Source: JBNJFY01 sp051747265
GTDB lineage: Bacteria; Bacteroidota; Rhodothermia; Balneolales; Balneolaceae
Length of the DNA: 64,000 nt
Assembly: GCA_051747265.1 (NCBI GenBank)
Contig: JBNJFY010000001.1
Coordinates: 992,001-1,056,000 of the forward strand
Direction: 5' to 3'
In this document: positions 18,160 to 26,546 of the stretch, in pieces
Layout: every line of letters begins with the position of its first letter
Position numbering within the stretch: the stretch's first letter is position 1
Translations under genes and position numbers: made by a program
Notes under the pieces: generated by a model
Databases searched by the model: none
What the model saw: only the letters and a program-made list of their open reading frames with translations
What the model was told of the DNA's origin: nothing

Positions 18160-19314
18160 ATGTCATCCACGAAAACCAATTCCTCAAATTCTTCTCCTCT
18201 CTCTGATCAGCGGGAACGCATTGACGAAATTGATCAACAAATTTTAGATCTGTTAGCCGAGCGCGGTAGCATAGTGCATCATGTACTGGCCCAAAAAATA
18301 CGTTCCCAACTGCCCATTTATGTGCCCGAGCGCGAACAAGAAAAAACTGTGCGATTTCGACGTCAAGCCGAACAGCGTGGCTTGGATCCCAATTGGGCAG
18401 AAGATTTACTGCGGATGATCATGAGTGCGTCGCGAGCCAGTCAATCGGATCGGGTCTTTCCCTGTGCCACTGAAGAACCGAAAACCGTGTTGATGGTGGG
18501 TGGTAAAGGAGCTATGGGACAACTATATACAAAAATGTTGGCGCGGAGTGGGCACACGGTTCGTATTCTGGACAAAGATGATTGGGAAGATGTTACCTCT
18601 TTAACCGCTGATTTGGACATGGCCATTGTAGCCGTACCAATTGATAATACCGCGGCCGTTATTGAAAGACTTGCGCCCTATCTGGATCCACATACCGTAC
18701 TAGCTGATTTTACCTCTAACAAATCAGCTCCAATACAAGCCATGGCTGACCATTTTAACGGCCCCATTATTGGCCTGCATCCCATGCATGGCCCTGATGT
18801 CCCCAACCTATCGAAACAGCTGATGGTAGTATCTCCGGTTCGTGTAGTTGATGATCAACACTGGTTTGTGAATCAATGCCGACTCTGGGGGATGCGCATC
18901 GTGAATGCAGATCCCCGGCAGCACGATCATGTCATGAATATGGTACAGGGTTTGCGTCACTTCGTAGCCCTGTTGCACGGTTCTTTCATGCGTGCTTATG
19001 ATTTGAAACCCGAAGATATCCTAGACTTTTCCAGCCCCATCTATCGAGCCGAATTGATGATGACCGGTCGGATATTTGCGCAACAAGCCGAATTATACGC
19101 AGATATTGTATTTGCCAACGAAGAGCGCCGCCAATTACTGATCGACTTTTTAGATCATCATAACAAATTGGGGCAGATGGTCCGCAATAATGATCGGGAA
19201 GCGTTTATCCAGGAGTTTAAAGCCATCGCCCAATTTTTTGGAGAATTTGCCCAGCAGGCTAGAGAAGAAAGTGGATATCTGATCAATCGATTGGCTGATC
19301 GGTTTGCCAATTAG
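18160..19314 (+). CDS. tyrA: Bifunctional chorismate mutase / prephenate dehydrogenase (T-protein)
   Basis: Residues about 15-95 are an AroQ-type chorismate mutase (RERIDEIDQQILDLLAERGS). From about residue 105 the NAD-binding GGKGAMGQLY motif begins a prephenate dehydrogenase with GLHPMHGPD, QGLRHF and DFSSPIYRAELMMTGRIFAQ. The whole order and these motifs match the enterobacterial T-protein TyrA rather than the usual stand-alone dehydrogenase. It would convert chorismate to 4-hydroxyphenylpyruvate for tyrosine synthesis. No other aromatic pathway gene adjoins it. Confidence 0.92.
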   Translation: MSSTKTNSSNSSPLSDQRERIDEIDQQILDLLAERGSIVHHVLAQKIRSQLPIYVPEREQEKTVRFRRQAEQRGLDPNWAEDLLRMIMSASRASQSDRVFPCATEEPKTVLMVGGKGAMGQLYTKMLARSGHTVRILDKDDWEDVTSLTADLDMAIVAVPIDNTAAVIERLAPYLDPHTVLADFTSNKSAPIQAMADHFNGPIIGLHPMHGPDVPNLSKQLMVVSPVRVVDDQHWFVNQCRLWGMRIVNADPRQHDHVMNMVQGLRHFVALLHGSFMRAYDLKPEDILDFSSPIYRAELMMTGRIFAQQAELYADIVFANEERRQLLIDFLDHHNKLGQMVRNNDREAFIQEFKAIAQFFGEFAQQAREESGYLINRLADRFAN

Positions 19315-19318
19315 CAGC

Positions 19319-19738
19319 TTAGGTGTTCGTCCCATTTACGGAACCCGAACCATTATTATTGGTTCGCGAGGGTATCAATCGCTCTAATGACTGCTGGAGA
19401 TCACTAATGGTAATGGGTTTGATCAAATAATCATGATAACCTATCTCCTCGGCTCGATTCATATTGTAAGGATCGGAATTACCGGTAATGTAAATCACCG
19501 GCACATTAAGGAATTCTCTTATCTTCCCAATCGCCTCAATGCCATCGGTATTCCCCATCAGTTTGATGTCCATCAATATTAAATCCGGTTTTAGTTCCCG
19601 GGCTTTGGTAACGGCTTGCTCTCCCGTTGAAGCTGATCCAACGACGTTATGCTCCAAATCGGCCAGATATTTCTCTAACACATAAGAGAGAATCAAGTCG
19701 TCTTCTACTATTAAAATATTTAGAGCCGCTGATTTCAC
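19319..19738 (-). CDS. Single-domain response regulator
   Basis: The 139-residue protein is a lone receiver domain: acidic pair in LIVEDDLILSYVL, phosphoacceptor Asp in DLILMDIKLM, Thr in VIYITGNSD and Lys in DYLIKPI. It has no output domain, so it probably acts by protein contact or phosphorelay. A histidine kinase on the same strand lies about 880 bases upstream, a plausible but unproven partner. Confidence 0.93.
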   Translation of the reverse strand: MKSAALNILIVEDDLILSYVLEKYLADLEHNVVGSASTGEQAVTKARELKPDLILMDIKLMGNTDGIEAIGKIREFLNVPVIYITGNSDPYNMNRAEEIGYHDYLIKPITISDLQQSLERLIPSRTNNNGSGSVNGTNT

Positions 19739-19808
19739 CGGTGCCCTTTCCCCAACCGAAGTTTTCTCAATTAACCGTTACGATACTAGAGCCGAAGTTA
19801 AATTACCA

Positions 19809-19936
19809 GAGGGCATTGCAAAACCTTCCGAATTTATTCTGTCATGGCAAGATGTAGTAATAATCACCGTTTACACAAACTAATCAGGGGATTGCCGCAC
19901 TACGTTCGCAATGACAGGTAGTTTTGCAAAGCCCTC
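19809..19936. mobile_element. MITE-like element, copy 1 (128 bp)
   Basis: The element is bounded by terminal inverted repeats of about 16 bp (GAGGGCATTGCAAAAC and its near reverse complement). It is flanked by the direct repeat TACCA at 19804-19808 and 19937-19941, a 5-bp target-site duplication. It has no coding capacity and lies in the gap between the response regulator and tspO. Copies 2 and 3 share nearly the whole sequence. Confidence 0.88.
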
Positions 19937-20085
19937 TACCACATATTATTAATCCCAGCTAGATAATCTGTTATATAATTATTAGGCAGGATAACAATAT
20001 GAGGCTTAGAAGTTTATTCATTTTTTATCTCACCAAACAAATGATCTTCTAATATAGTATCTAACAAATCCTAATTAAGCAATTA

Positions 20086-20592
20086 TCAATTTATAAACCA
20101 GATAGTTCCACATAATATAGATGCAAATGTTACCCACAATAAATACGGAATCATCAAAGCTGCGGCTATATTGGAGTACCGATAAAACAGGTACATAGTT
20201 ATGGATATACTGATCCAAAGCAGGAGTATTTCCAGGGTGGCCAATCCCAACCAATGGTACTTAAAGAACAACCACGACCATAGAAGATTCAAAATAAGTT
20301 GTATGCCAAACCAATAATATGGAAGGGGATCGATCGCGAACCGCACTTTTCTCCATACGAGCCACATTGCCACGGCCATCATGGTATACAGTGTAGTCCA
20401 TACCGGTCCAAAAAGCCAATTTGGTGGCCTCCACACAGGTTTTCGCAAACTATCATACCAATCTGATGAGGCTATACCCGGGGAGACCATGGCCCCCAAA
20501 TACGCCACCCCAAAACAGATAGCCAGCCAAATAATAAGGGAGATAATAGAAGCCGTACCCGATCGCTCAGGTAAATTCGTGCGCTGTTCCAT
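20086..20592 (-). CDS. tspO: TspO/MBR family tryptophan-rich sensory protein
   Basis: The 168-residue protein has five predicted membrane helices and the TspO signature WYDSLRKPVWRPPNWLFGPVW followed by an abundance of Trp. TspO proteins bind porphyrins and cholesterol-like ligands and act as stress or oxygen/light-linked regulators in bacteria. It is followed by a gap with a MITE and lies just downstream of the histidine kinase gene on the same strand. Confidence 0.93.
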   Translation of the reverse strand: MEQRTNLPERSGTASIISLIIWLAICFGVAYLGAMVSPGIASSDWYDSLRKPVWRPPNWLFGPVWTTLYTMMAVAMWLVWRKVRFAIDPLPYYWFGIQLILNLLWSWLFFKYHWLGLATLEILLLWISISITMYLFYRYSNIAAALMIPYLLWVTFASILCGTIWFIN

Positions 20593-20619
20593 AACAGATG
20601 TGGTTTTCCGAAGAGATCG

Positions 20620-21849
20620 TTAAAACCCCAGTTGCGCTACCGGCAAATGAACCGAAAAAGTGGATCCGACGCCTTTTTCACTTTCCACAGAAATCGATCC
20701 TTTAAATAACCGGGCGAAGTAGTTACTGGTAAACAATCCAAGCCCGGTGGATAGTTCACCACTGGTTCCCTGCTCGCTGGCTTTATGAAAAGGTTCAAAT
20801 ATGGCATTCAATTTATCGGCCGCGATACCAATCCCATTGTCCTGAATATGCACATGGGCCATGCCTTTGCTTTGCCGCAAATCTACCTCAATGCGTCCCT
20901 CTTGCTCGGTATATTTAATGGCATTGCCTATCAAGTTGAATAAAATGCGTTTGGCTTTGGGAATATCCACCTCTACGTATAACGGTTCATCATAACGATG
21001 GTAGATTAATTCCTGCTGTTTGGACAATGCGGGGCCTTGTAATACATCACAAACTTCCTGTGTAACCCAGTTTAAGTCCACCTTGATCAGATTTAACTCC
21101 ATCTGCTGCAGTTCCAGCAGCGCGATTTCATTCAACTGATCCACCAAGTCGGCAATATTCTGGACCCCAGTGCTGATCTTGCCTTGATATTCTTTCACTT
21201 GGTCCAGATCCGTCTCTTCCTCCTCGATATGTTCATCAAGCAGTTCCAAATATCCCTTCACCGCGTTCAGTGGACTACGAATATCATGGGTGGTCAGGCT
21301 GAGGATGTTATTTTTAAAGGTAATTGCCTGTTCCAACTGGCGCTGTTTGCGACTAATCTGCTCATTTTGATACTGCATTTTAGCCGTCTTATCGGCTAGT
21401 TCCAACTCCTTGCTAGCCAGTGTGGCATAGACATGGATCAAATGTTTCAGCGTTTCATTGAGCTGAATTTCATCCAGATGAAGAGCGACATATCCGACCA
21501 CATGCTCCCCTTTCTCAAACGGATAGCATAGATGATCCTCCACCAATATCGGCTCCCCACAAAATAAGTGACCCTCATCATCTTCTTCGATAGGCAGCGG
21601 TAAACGAACATCCCCAGTAACCGCTATAGGCACATCCTCTTCAGCAGATAAGGCAATATATCCTCCCTTGGCCTCTACGCCCATAACCAAATCACTGAGC
21701 AACGATTCTAGCTTGATCAGCGGACCGGCATCCCGTAATTGTACCGACTGTGCCGTACGGATTCGTTCCTGGGCATAGCGATGGACCGTATTCGAAGAGG
21801 ACGATTCCGAATCAGCGGTGGTTATACTCGCTTCTGAAGTATCACTCAT
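20620..21849 (-). CDS. Sensor histidine kinase, cytoplasmic, with GAF-like input
   Basis: The C-terminal part is a complete kinase. The phosphoacceptor His is in LTTHDIRSPLNAVKGYLELL. The HATPase N, G1 and G2 boxes are NLIGNAIKYTEQ, IQDNGIGIAADKL and STGLGLFTSNYFARLFKG. The preceding 150 residues look like a GAF-type input followed by a coiled coil (ELADKTAKMQYQNEQISRKQ). No membrane segment is seen if the Met at 21849 is used. An upstream Met at 21921 would add 24 residues and cannot be excluded. It follows the membrane peptidase gene. Confidence 0.88.
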   Translation of the reverse strand: MSDTSEASITTADSESSSSNTVHRYAQERIRTAQSVQLRDAGPLIKLESLLSDLVMGVEAKGGYIALSAEEDVPIAVTGDVRLPLPIEEDDEGHLFCGEPILVEDHLCYPFEKGEHVVGYVALHLDEIQLNETLKHLIHVYATLASKELELADKTAKMQYQNEQISRKQRQLEQAITFKNNILSLTTHDIRSPLNAVKGYLELLDEHIEEEETDLDQVKEYQGKISTGVQNIADLVDQLNEIALLELQQMELNLIKVDLNWVTQEVCDVLQGPALSKQQELIYHRYDEPLYVEVDIPKAKRILFNLIGNAIKYTEQEGRIEVDLRQSKGMAHVHIQDNGIGIAADKLNAIFEPFHKASEQGTSGELSTGLGLFTSNYFARLFKGSISVESEKGVGSTFSVHLPVAQLGF

Positions 21850-21933
21850 AGATTTTTTAAGCTGATATTGGGCTAGGACAGACGTTAACAAACTAGACCA
21901 CAGCCACCTTAGCTGCAACAAGCAGTTAGCAAT

Positions 21934-24078
21934 TTAGAAATCTTTAACTGAGGAACTATCCAATAGATAATCCATTAACTGTCGTTGGTGTTCCCAACGC
22001 TGGACATATCGGGGGCGATTCGCCTGTTGCCAGGCCTTGCGCATGATCTGTTCCATCTCCACTCGCTGACCACGCAGTCCCATATATTCGGCTGTTCGCA
22101 AAGCCAATTCAAAGGTCCACGTATCATCAGGGATAATCTGCAGCAGGCGCTTGACCACATTCAGCTTATCCTGTTGGATAGCTACCTGCAAGGCGGTCTG
22201 CCCTATCGGAGTGGGAATGTCCTGATGGTCAAATATTACTGGTGAAATATGATCATTATAGATCAGATCTAGCCAAATCGGATACCATGGATCGGTTCTC
22301 ACTTGAAATGACGACGAATACGCTTCTCTAACTTGGGGGTGGGCATGGTAAAGAACGCGCTCCGCTTCATGCGTTTGCCCTTGCATGGCCCAGGCATCGG
22401 CCCAGCGAAAGCGTAGGTTTGGGGCCAAAGAATCCACCTCAGCAACCAATATTAAATCCTGTATGGTTTGGATGACGGAATCGGGCTGACCGGTACGCAG
22501 TTGCCCATACATCCAATGATCTAAGACGGTAGGATGCTCCGGGCGCAACTGCTTCAGTGATTGCAATTCATCCAATATACGTACCGTATCCTGCTCAGCG
22601 CGGGCATGTTGATAATCATCCCAGTGTTTTTCAACAGAGCCCATAACATGCGGACATTTCTTCTCAAAAAGCGACGGACGTCGAAATAAGCGTTGCGCAG
22701 TGGCTCGATCCATGGTATCCAAGGGAACGGTATCCAGATGAGCTTGCCAGCCTCGAATAAGTGAATCCAGTGTTATGGGATACACTCTTTCAAATGGAGC
22801 CCCGGCATAAACTTGCTTGAAATTATCTGCTGGATAGTTGCGCAACAGCCACTGAACGAAACTTCCCATAACGGTATATCCTACCGTAGAGCGCCCGCTG
22901 TAGAAGCCAGTTAGTGACAAGTTGCTTTTCATATTGGCCAAGGTGGTCACACTGGAGTCGGCAGCCGCTAGTTGGTCGATGGTACTGGTTGAAGATCGGT
23001 TCGGAGCCAAAGCCACGGCCAGCCCTTCTACCAACCCGATGTTCCAACTGGCCCCCAGTATCCTATTACCAAACGATTTAGCCGCTACATGCACCATCTC
23101 ATGTTGGGCTACTCGCTCTAAATCCGGAGCGGCAATATGAAGCTGGGGCTGCTCCAACCACACTGGAACATAGCTGGTGTTCTTGGCTCCCACCATCTGT
23201 TTTTTCTGCCACACATGCCGGTATACAAAGCTCAATACCTGCTTGTCCGGATCCAGCTGAACATTGAGCGTATCACTGAGCCACTGCCACTGAAACTCTA
23301 ATTTGCGATCCCAGTCCCGCAACTCCTGCTCGGTGAGTGATGTATCCGCGGCGTAAATACTCACATTTCCCGTGGTTTCCTGATGTGTCATGGTGCGTTG
23401 GAGCTGGCTGACTGGTGTAAGAACCCCCATGTTGATGAGTTGACTGTAGCCCAACATCAGAGCCAACCCGGCTCCCATCACAATACGCCTTGACCACCGA
23501 TCCCTGGATATGCTGGGTAGATACCAGAGTAGTACGATCCAGAGCAAGGTTAATGCTCGGTAAAACACCAATGCGGGGGGCACCAGAATGGCTTCATCAT
23601 AAATGGGCCCCGGATACCATCCCCAAACCTGATTAAAAAAAGTGACCTGCGGTAGGGCATAAAACTCTATCAGCCACTCCACAATGGCCAGGAATAGTAA
23701 AATGCCAAGCGTCCACCAATTTGCTCTAGGCAGCTTCCATTGATTCATCAAACGCCCCACGACAAAACCTAATACGATGGAGGGAAGCGGCAACAAAATC
23801 CAAAGGGCCGCTCCATCCCACGACCAGCACCCCACCCAAATCGTTCGGATCAGTAAGGGAATTGCGGCAGCATACACGCCGGATATTGATGTTCGAAGAA
23901 CCAGAGACGTTGGTTTATACGCGGAACGCCATCCCGTCCACAGACTCCCCAATATTGCAGCTAGAAAGGCCGATTCATAATGTAACTGCTGTAGCAGTGG
24001 TAGGAATAACGCTATCCCTCCCAGGAATATACCCCCGGCCCAATATTTCCAAGCACGATAAGAAGTCGGGTTAGTCAT
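21934..24078 (-). CDS. Membrane-anchored gluzincin-type metallopeptidase with C-terminal helical repeats
   Basis: About eight membrane helices fill residues 10-215. A zinc peptidase domain follows with HEMVH at residues 326-330 and the likely third ligand in EGLAVAL about 25 residues on, the gluzincin (MA clan) pattern. The C-terminal 250 residues look like TPR or ankyrin-type helical repeats. The predicted active site would be outside the cytoplasm or membrane-proximal. Substrates are unknown. It lies immediately upstream of the histidine kinase on the same strand. Confidence 0.72.
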   Translation of the reverse strand: MTNPTSYRAWKYWAGGIFLGGIALFLPLLQQLHYESAFLAAILGSLWTGWRSAYKPTSLVLRTSISGVYAAAIPLLIRTIWVGCWSWDGAALWILLPLPSIVLGFVVGRLMNQWKLPRANWWTLGILLFLAIVEWLIEFYALPQVTFFNQVWGWYPGPIYDEAILVPPALVFYRALTLLWIVLLWYLPSISRDRWSRRIVMGAGLALMLGYSQLINMGVLTPVSQLQRTMTHQETTGNVSIYAADTSLTEQELRDWDRKLEFQWQWLSDTLNVQLDPDKQVLSFVYRHVWQKKQMVGAKNTSYVPVWLEQPQLHIAAPDLERVAQHEMVHVAAKSFGNRILGASWNIGLVEGLAVALAPNRSSTSTIDQLAAADSSVTTLANMKSNLSLTGFYSGRSTVGYTVMGSFVQWLLRNYPADNFKQVYAGAPFERVYPITLDSLIRGWQAHLDTVPLDTMDRATAQRLFRRPSLFEKKCPHVMGSVEKHWDDYQHARAEQDTVRILDELQSLKQLRPEHPTVLDHWMYGQLRTGQPDSVIQTIQDLILVAEVDSLAPNLRFRWADAWAMQGQTHEAERVLYHAHPQVREAYSSSFQVRTDPWYPIWLDLIYNDHISPVIFDHQDIPTPIGQTALQVAIQQDKLNVVKRLLQIIPDDTWTFELALRTAEYMGLRGQRVEMEQIMRKAWQQANRPRYVQRWEHQRQLMDYLLDSSSVKDF

Positions 24079-24097
24079 AAGGATTCATGAAATTGAA

Positions 24098-24127
24098 AAA
24101 GGGATATGCGATTAACATATCCCTTTT
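24098..24127 (-). terminator. Intrinsic terminator after proline dehydrogenase
   Basis: An 11-bp perfect stem (AAAGGGATATG at 24098-24108 pairing with 24116-24126) is followed on the minus strand by T residues. It separates the proline dehydrogenase gene from the downstream peptidase gene. Confidence 0.7.
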
Positions 24128-24199
24128 GAAGGCTCTTATCATTAAATGAGGACTTTATTAGACCATTCATAATGTAAATTTACAGTTGTAGTCCAATCG

Positions 24200-24294
24200 G
24201 CAATCACCCTTTACACAATATTATTGAGGGATTGCCGCATCCGCTGCGCTCACCCGACGTTTCGGGGCAATGACAAAGTTTTGCCCAGACCTCT
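24200..24294. repeat. Degenerate relative of the MITE-like element
   Basis: The segment shares the CAATCACC...TTTACACAAT and GGGATTGCCGCA blocks and a GTTTTGCCCAGACCTC right end with the three intact elements, but its left terminal repeat is not recognisable and the middle differs. No target duplication is seen. Confidence 0.55.
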
Positions 24295-24304
24295 AAAAGA
24301 GCGA

Positions 24305-25186
24305 TTATTTTTTAAACATCGTGGATAACACGAACCAGATGTTTTCCTTACGCTCCTTCAATCGACGGGTAAAGTACGGCAACCACATGGTTCCGTAGGG
24401 AACATACACCCGCGCGTTATAACCATCGGCGGCCATGTCCTCCATAGTTTCCTGCCGCAAACCATATAACATCTGAAACTCAAATCGGGCTTTACCAATC
24501 TGCTCCCGAGTGATGTAGTCTTTTACCCATTCAATAATTTCATCATCATGAGTAGCAATACGTGGATAAGTGGTTTTCTCCAATAAGACTTTGGTGTACT
24601 CTTTGAACGCTTCCCGAATGGCGTCCATATTTTGCAGCGCTAAACGCTCGGGTTCGTTATAAGCCCCTTTGCAGAGTCGTACATCCGCTCCCATTTCAGC
24701 TAGTTCGGCAATGTCGTTTTTGGTGCGATGCAAATAGGCCTGAATCACAATTCCCACATGCTTGCCATATTCTTTAAAAGCCTCTTTAAACAAATCGATA
24801 GTCACCTGGGTGTAATCGGTGCCCTCCATATCGATGCGGACGAATTGATTCAACTCTTTCGCGGCATCCAACAATTTGAACAGATTGTCTTTGCAGTACT
24901 GGCGATCAATATCCAGCCCCAGCATAGTCAGTTTAATGGAGATAGAGCTTTTTAAGCCCGCCTCTTCAATACCTTGCAGTAATTTTATGTATTCGTTGAC
25001 GGTGTCATCAGCCACTTCGCGCTCGGTAACATTCTCTCCCAGCAGGTCCAAGGTCACTTCGATATCCTTGGCATTCAGCTCTTCTACTTTGGGGATGGCC
25101 TGTTTCAGGGTTTCACCGGCTACAAAACGTTTGGCAAGTGCAAAAGGTAACTTCATGCCGCTCCATGATTTAATGGGACTTTTCAA
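24305..25186 (-). CDS. Proline dehydrogenase (monofunctional, PRODH)
   Basis: The 293-residue FAD enzyme oxidises proline to pyrroline-5-carboxylate at the membrane surface. Family landmarks are SIKLTMLGLDID, FVRIDMEGTDYT, QAYLHRTKNDI, DVRLCKGAYNEP, RIATHDDEII, FEFQMLYGLRQE and YVPYGTMWLPYFTRRL. It is the short monofunctional type, without the PutA P5C dehydrogenase domain. A PutP-like symporter lies at 29550, which would supply the substrate. Confidence 0.95.
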   Translation of the reverse strand: MKSPIKSWSGMKLPFALAKRFVAGETLKQAIPKVEELNAKDIEVTLDLLGENVTEREVADDTVNEYIKLLQGIEEAGLKSSISIKLTMLGLDIDRQYCKDNLFKLLDAAKELNQFVRIDMEGTDYTQVTIDLFKEAFKEYGKHVGIVIQAYLHRTKNDIAELAEMGADVRLCKGAYNEPERLALQNMDAIREAFKEYTKVLLEKTTYPRIATHDDEIIEWVKDYITREQIGKARFEFQMLYGLRQETMEDMAADGYNARVYVPYGTMWLPYFTRRLKERKENIWFVLSTMFKK

Positions 25187-25359
25187 CTAAGGCCTGAAAG
25201 TACGGAACAAAACACTTTCCCGCTACATTCATGGGTTACAATATGGCTCTAAGTGACCATAAAAATCTTGAATGGATGCCGTGAATTTGAAACCTGCGTT
25301 TCCCGGATTCGTACATCAGGGCAGCTTTGGACATTTTTACGAATCTCGATCCCATTATT

Positions 25360-26346
25360 ATGAAACGCTCACATCATTTATCCGACATTTATTTTTCCCC
25401 GACCAGCCTAATACGACTTTTGGTACTTATCGCGGCATTATCTATTGGGGTACTATTGTCTTTGGTAGCTCATCAAGCGGACGCTTCCCCCACTCGGTTC
25501 CCCGATGATCCCTATCGCACCGAAACGTTTAACATGCAGGGGAATGCCGAATTGGAAGTAGGTACTTCCGGCGGATCCATAGACGTTACCGGATCCAGCG
25601 GCAACACCATGAAAGTGGAAATGTATGTCCGCGAGCGAAATCGGTTATTGTCAATCGGTGATACCGATCTGTCCGATTATGATATCACTATTGAGAAGCG
25701 AGGCAACAAAGTTGTCGCGAAAGCTGAATATAAAGGCCGCCGTTCGTGGAATAACAATAATATTTCTATCTCATTTGTGGTTCACGCACCACGAACTACC
25801 TCTTCTAACATTCATACTTCGGGCGGCAGTCTGAGTATCGCCTTGCTGGAAGGGAATCAGAAAATGCGTACCAGCGGGGGCAGTATTTCCGTAGATGATG
25901 TCTTTGGAAACGTAGATGCTCGAACCTCCGGTGGATCAATCAGTATCGCCAATATGGAAGGCGACCTGGACGCCAAAACCAGTGGCGGCAGTATTGATCT
26001 CAACAATATAACCGGCACACTCGATTTCTCAACCTCAGGCGGAAGCATGTCCCTGAATAAAATAGCCGGGCAAGTGGATGGGCACACCAGCGGCGGCAGT
26101 ATTCGCGCAGATTTCACAGGAGTTACCGGAGACATCACCCTGCGAACCAGTGGGGGTAGTATTAATGTGAATGTTCCTGGAGACCGGGGGTATAACCTGG
26201 ACCTTCGCGGTAATGGAGTCAAGACACAATTGGTAAACTTTTCAGGCGAAGCCGAAGATGATCACATTGTCGGTACGATGAATGGTGGTGGGCCTAAAAT
26301 CACGCTACGAACCTCCGGCGGTCGCGTTAAGCTCCGCTACCTGTAA
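25360..26346 (+). CDS. Secreted TSGGS-repeat (DUF4097-like) protein
   Basis: An N-terminal hydrophobic segment (LIRLLVLIAALSIGVLLSLVA) with a following Ala-rich site suggests export. From residue 65 the protein repeats a roughly 20-residue unit containing TSGGS(I/L/M), at least nine times, the pattern of DUF4097/adhesin-like beta-helix proteins. The Met at 25360 gives a better signal peptide than the upstream Met at 25327. The function is unknown; surface or periplasmic location is likely. A terminator follows. Confidence 0.85.
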   Translation: MKRSHHLSDIYFSPTSLIRLLVLIAALSIGVLLSLVAHQADASPTRFPDDPYRTETFNMQGNAELEVGTSGGSIDVTGSSGNTMKVEMYVRERNRLLSIGDTDLSDYDITIEKRGNKVVAKAEYKGRRSWNNNNISISFVVHAPRTTSSNIHTSGGSLSIALLEGNQKMRTSGGSISVDDVFGNVDARTSGGSISIANMEGDLDAKTSGGSIDLNNITGTLDFSTSGGSMSLNKIAGQVDGHTSGGSIRADFTGVTGDITLRTSGGSINVNVPGDRGYNLDLRGNGVKTQLVNFSGEAEDDHIVGTMNGGGPKITLRTSGGRVKLRYL

Positions 26347-26395
26347 ACACATTCTAATCATATATAACTTCGCTAGTTAGGGGCGAACGTTAATA

Positions 26396-26426
26396 GGGAA
26401 CGCTTGGATAAAGCGTTCCCTTTTTT
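26396..26426 (+). terminator. Intrinsic terminator after the TSGGS-repeat gene
   Basis: A 10-bp perfect stem (GGGAACGCTT at 26396-26405 pairing with 26411-26420) with a 5-base loop is followed by six T. Confidence 0.85.
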
Positions 26427-26546
26427 ATGTCCTATTCACCTCATACCAGCGCTCGGATTTATACGTTGATCATACCACGAAATCCGCTCAGCTTTTTCGT
26501 ATATTATTGATTTCCCGAAATTATTCATTTGGACCCTAACAGCTAC

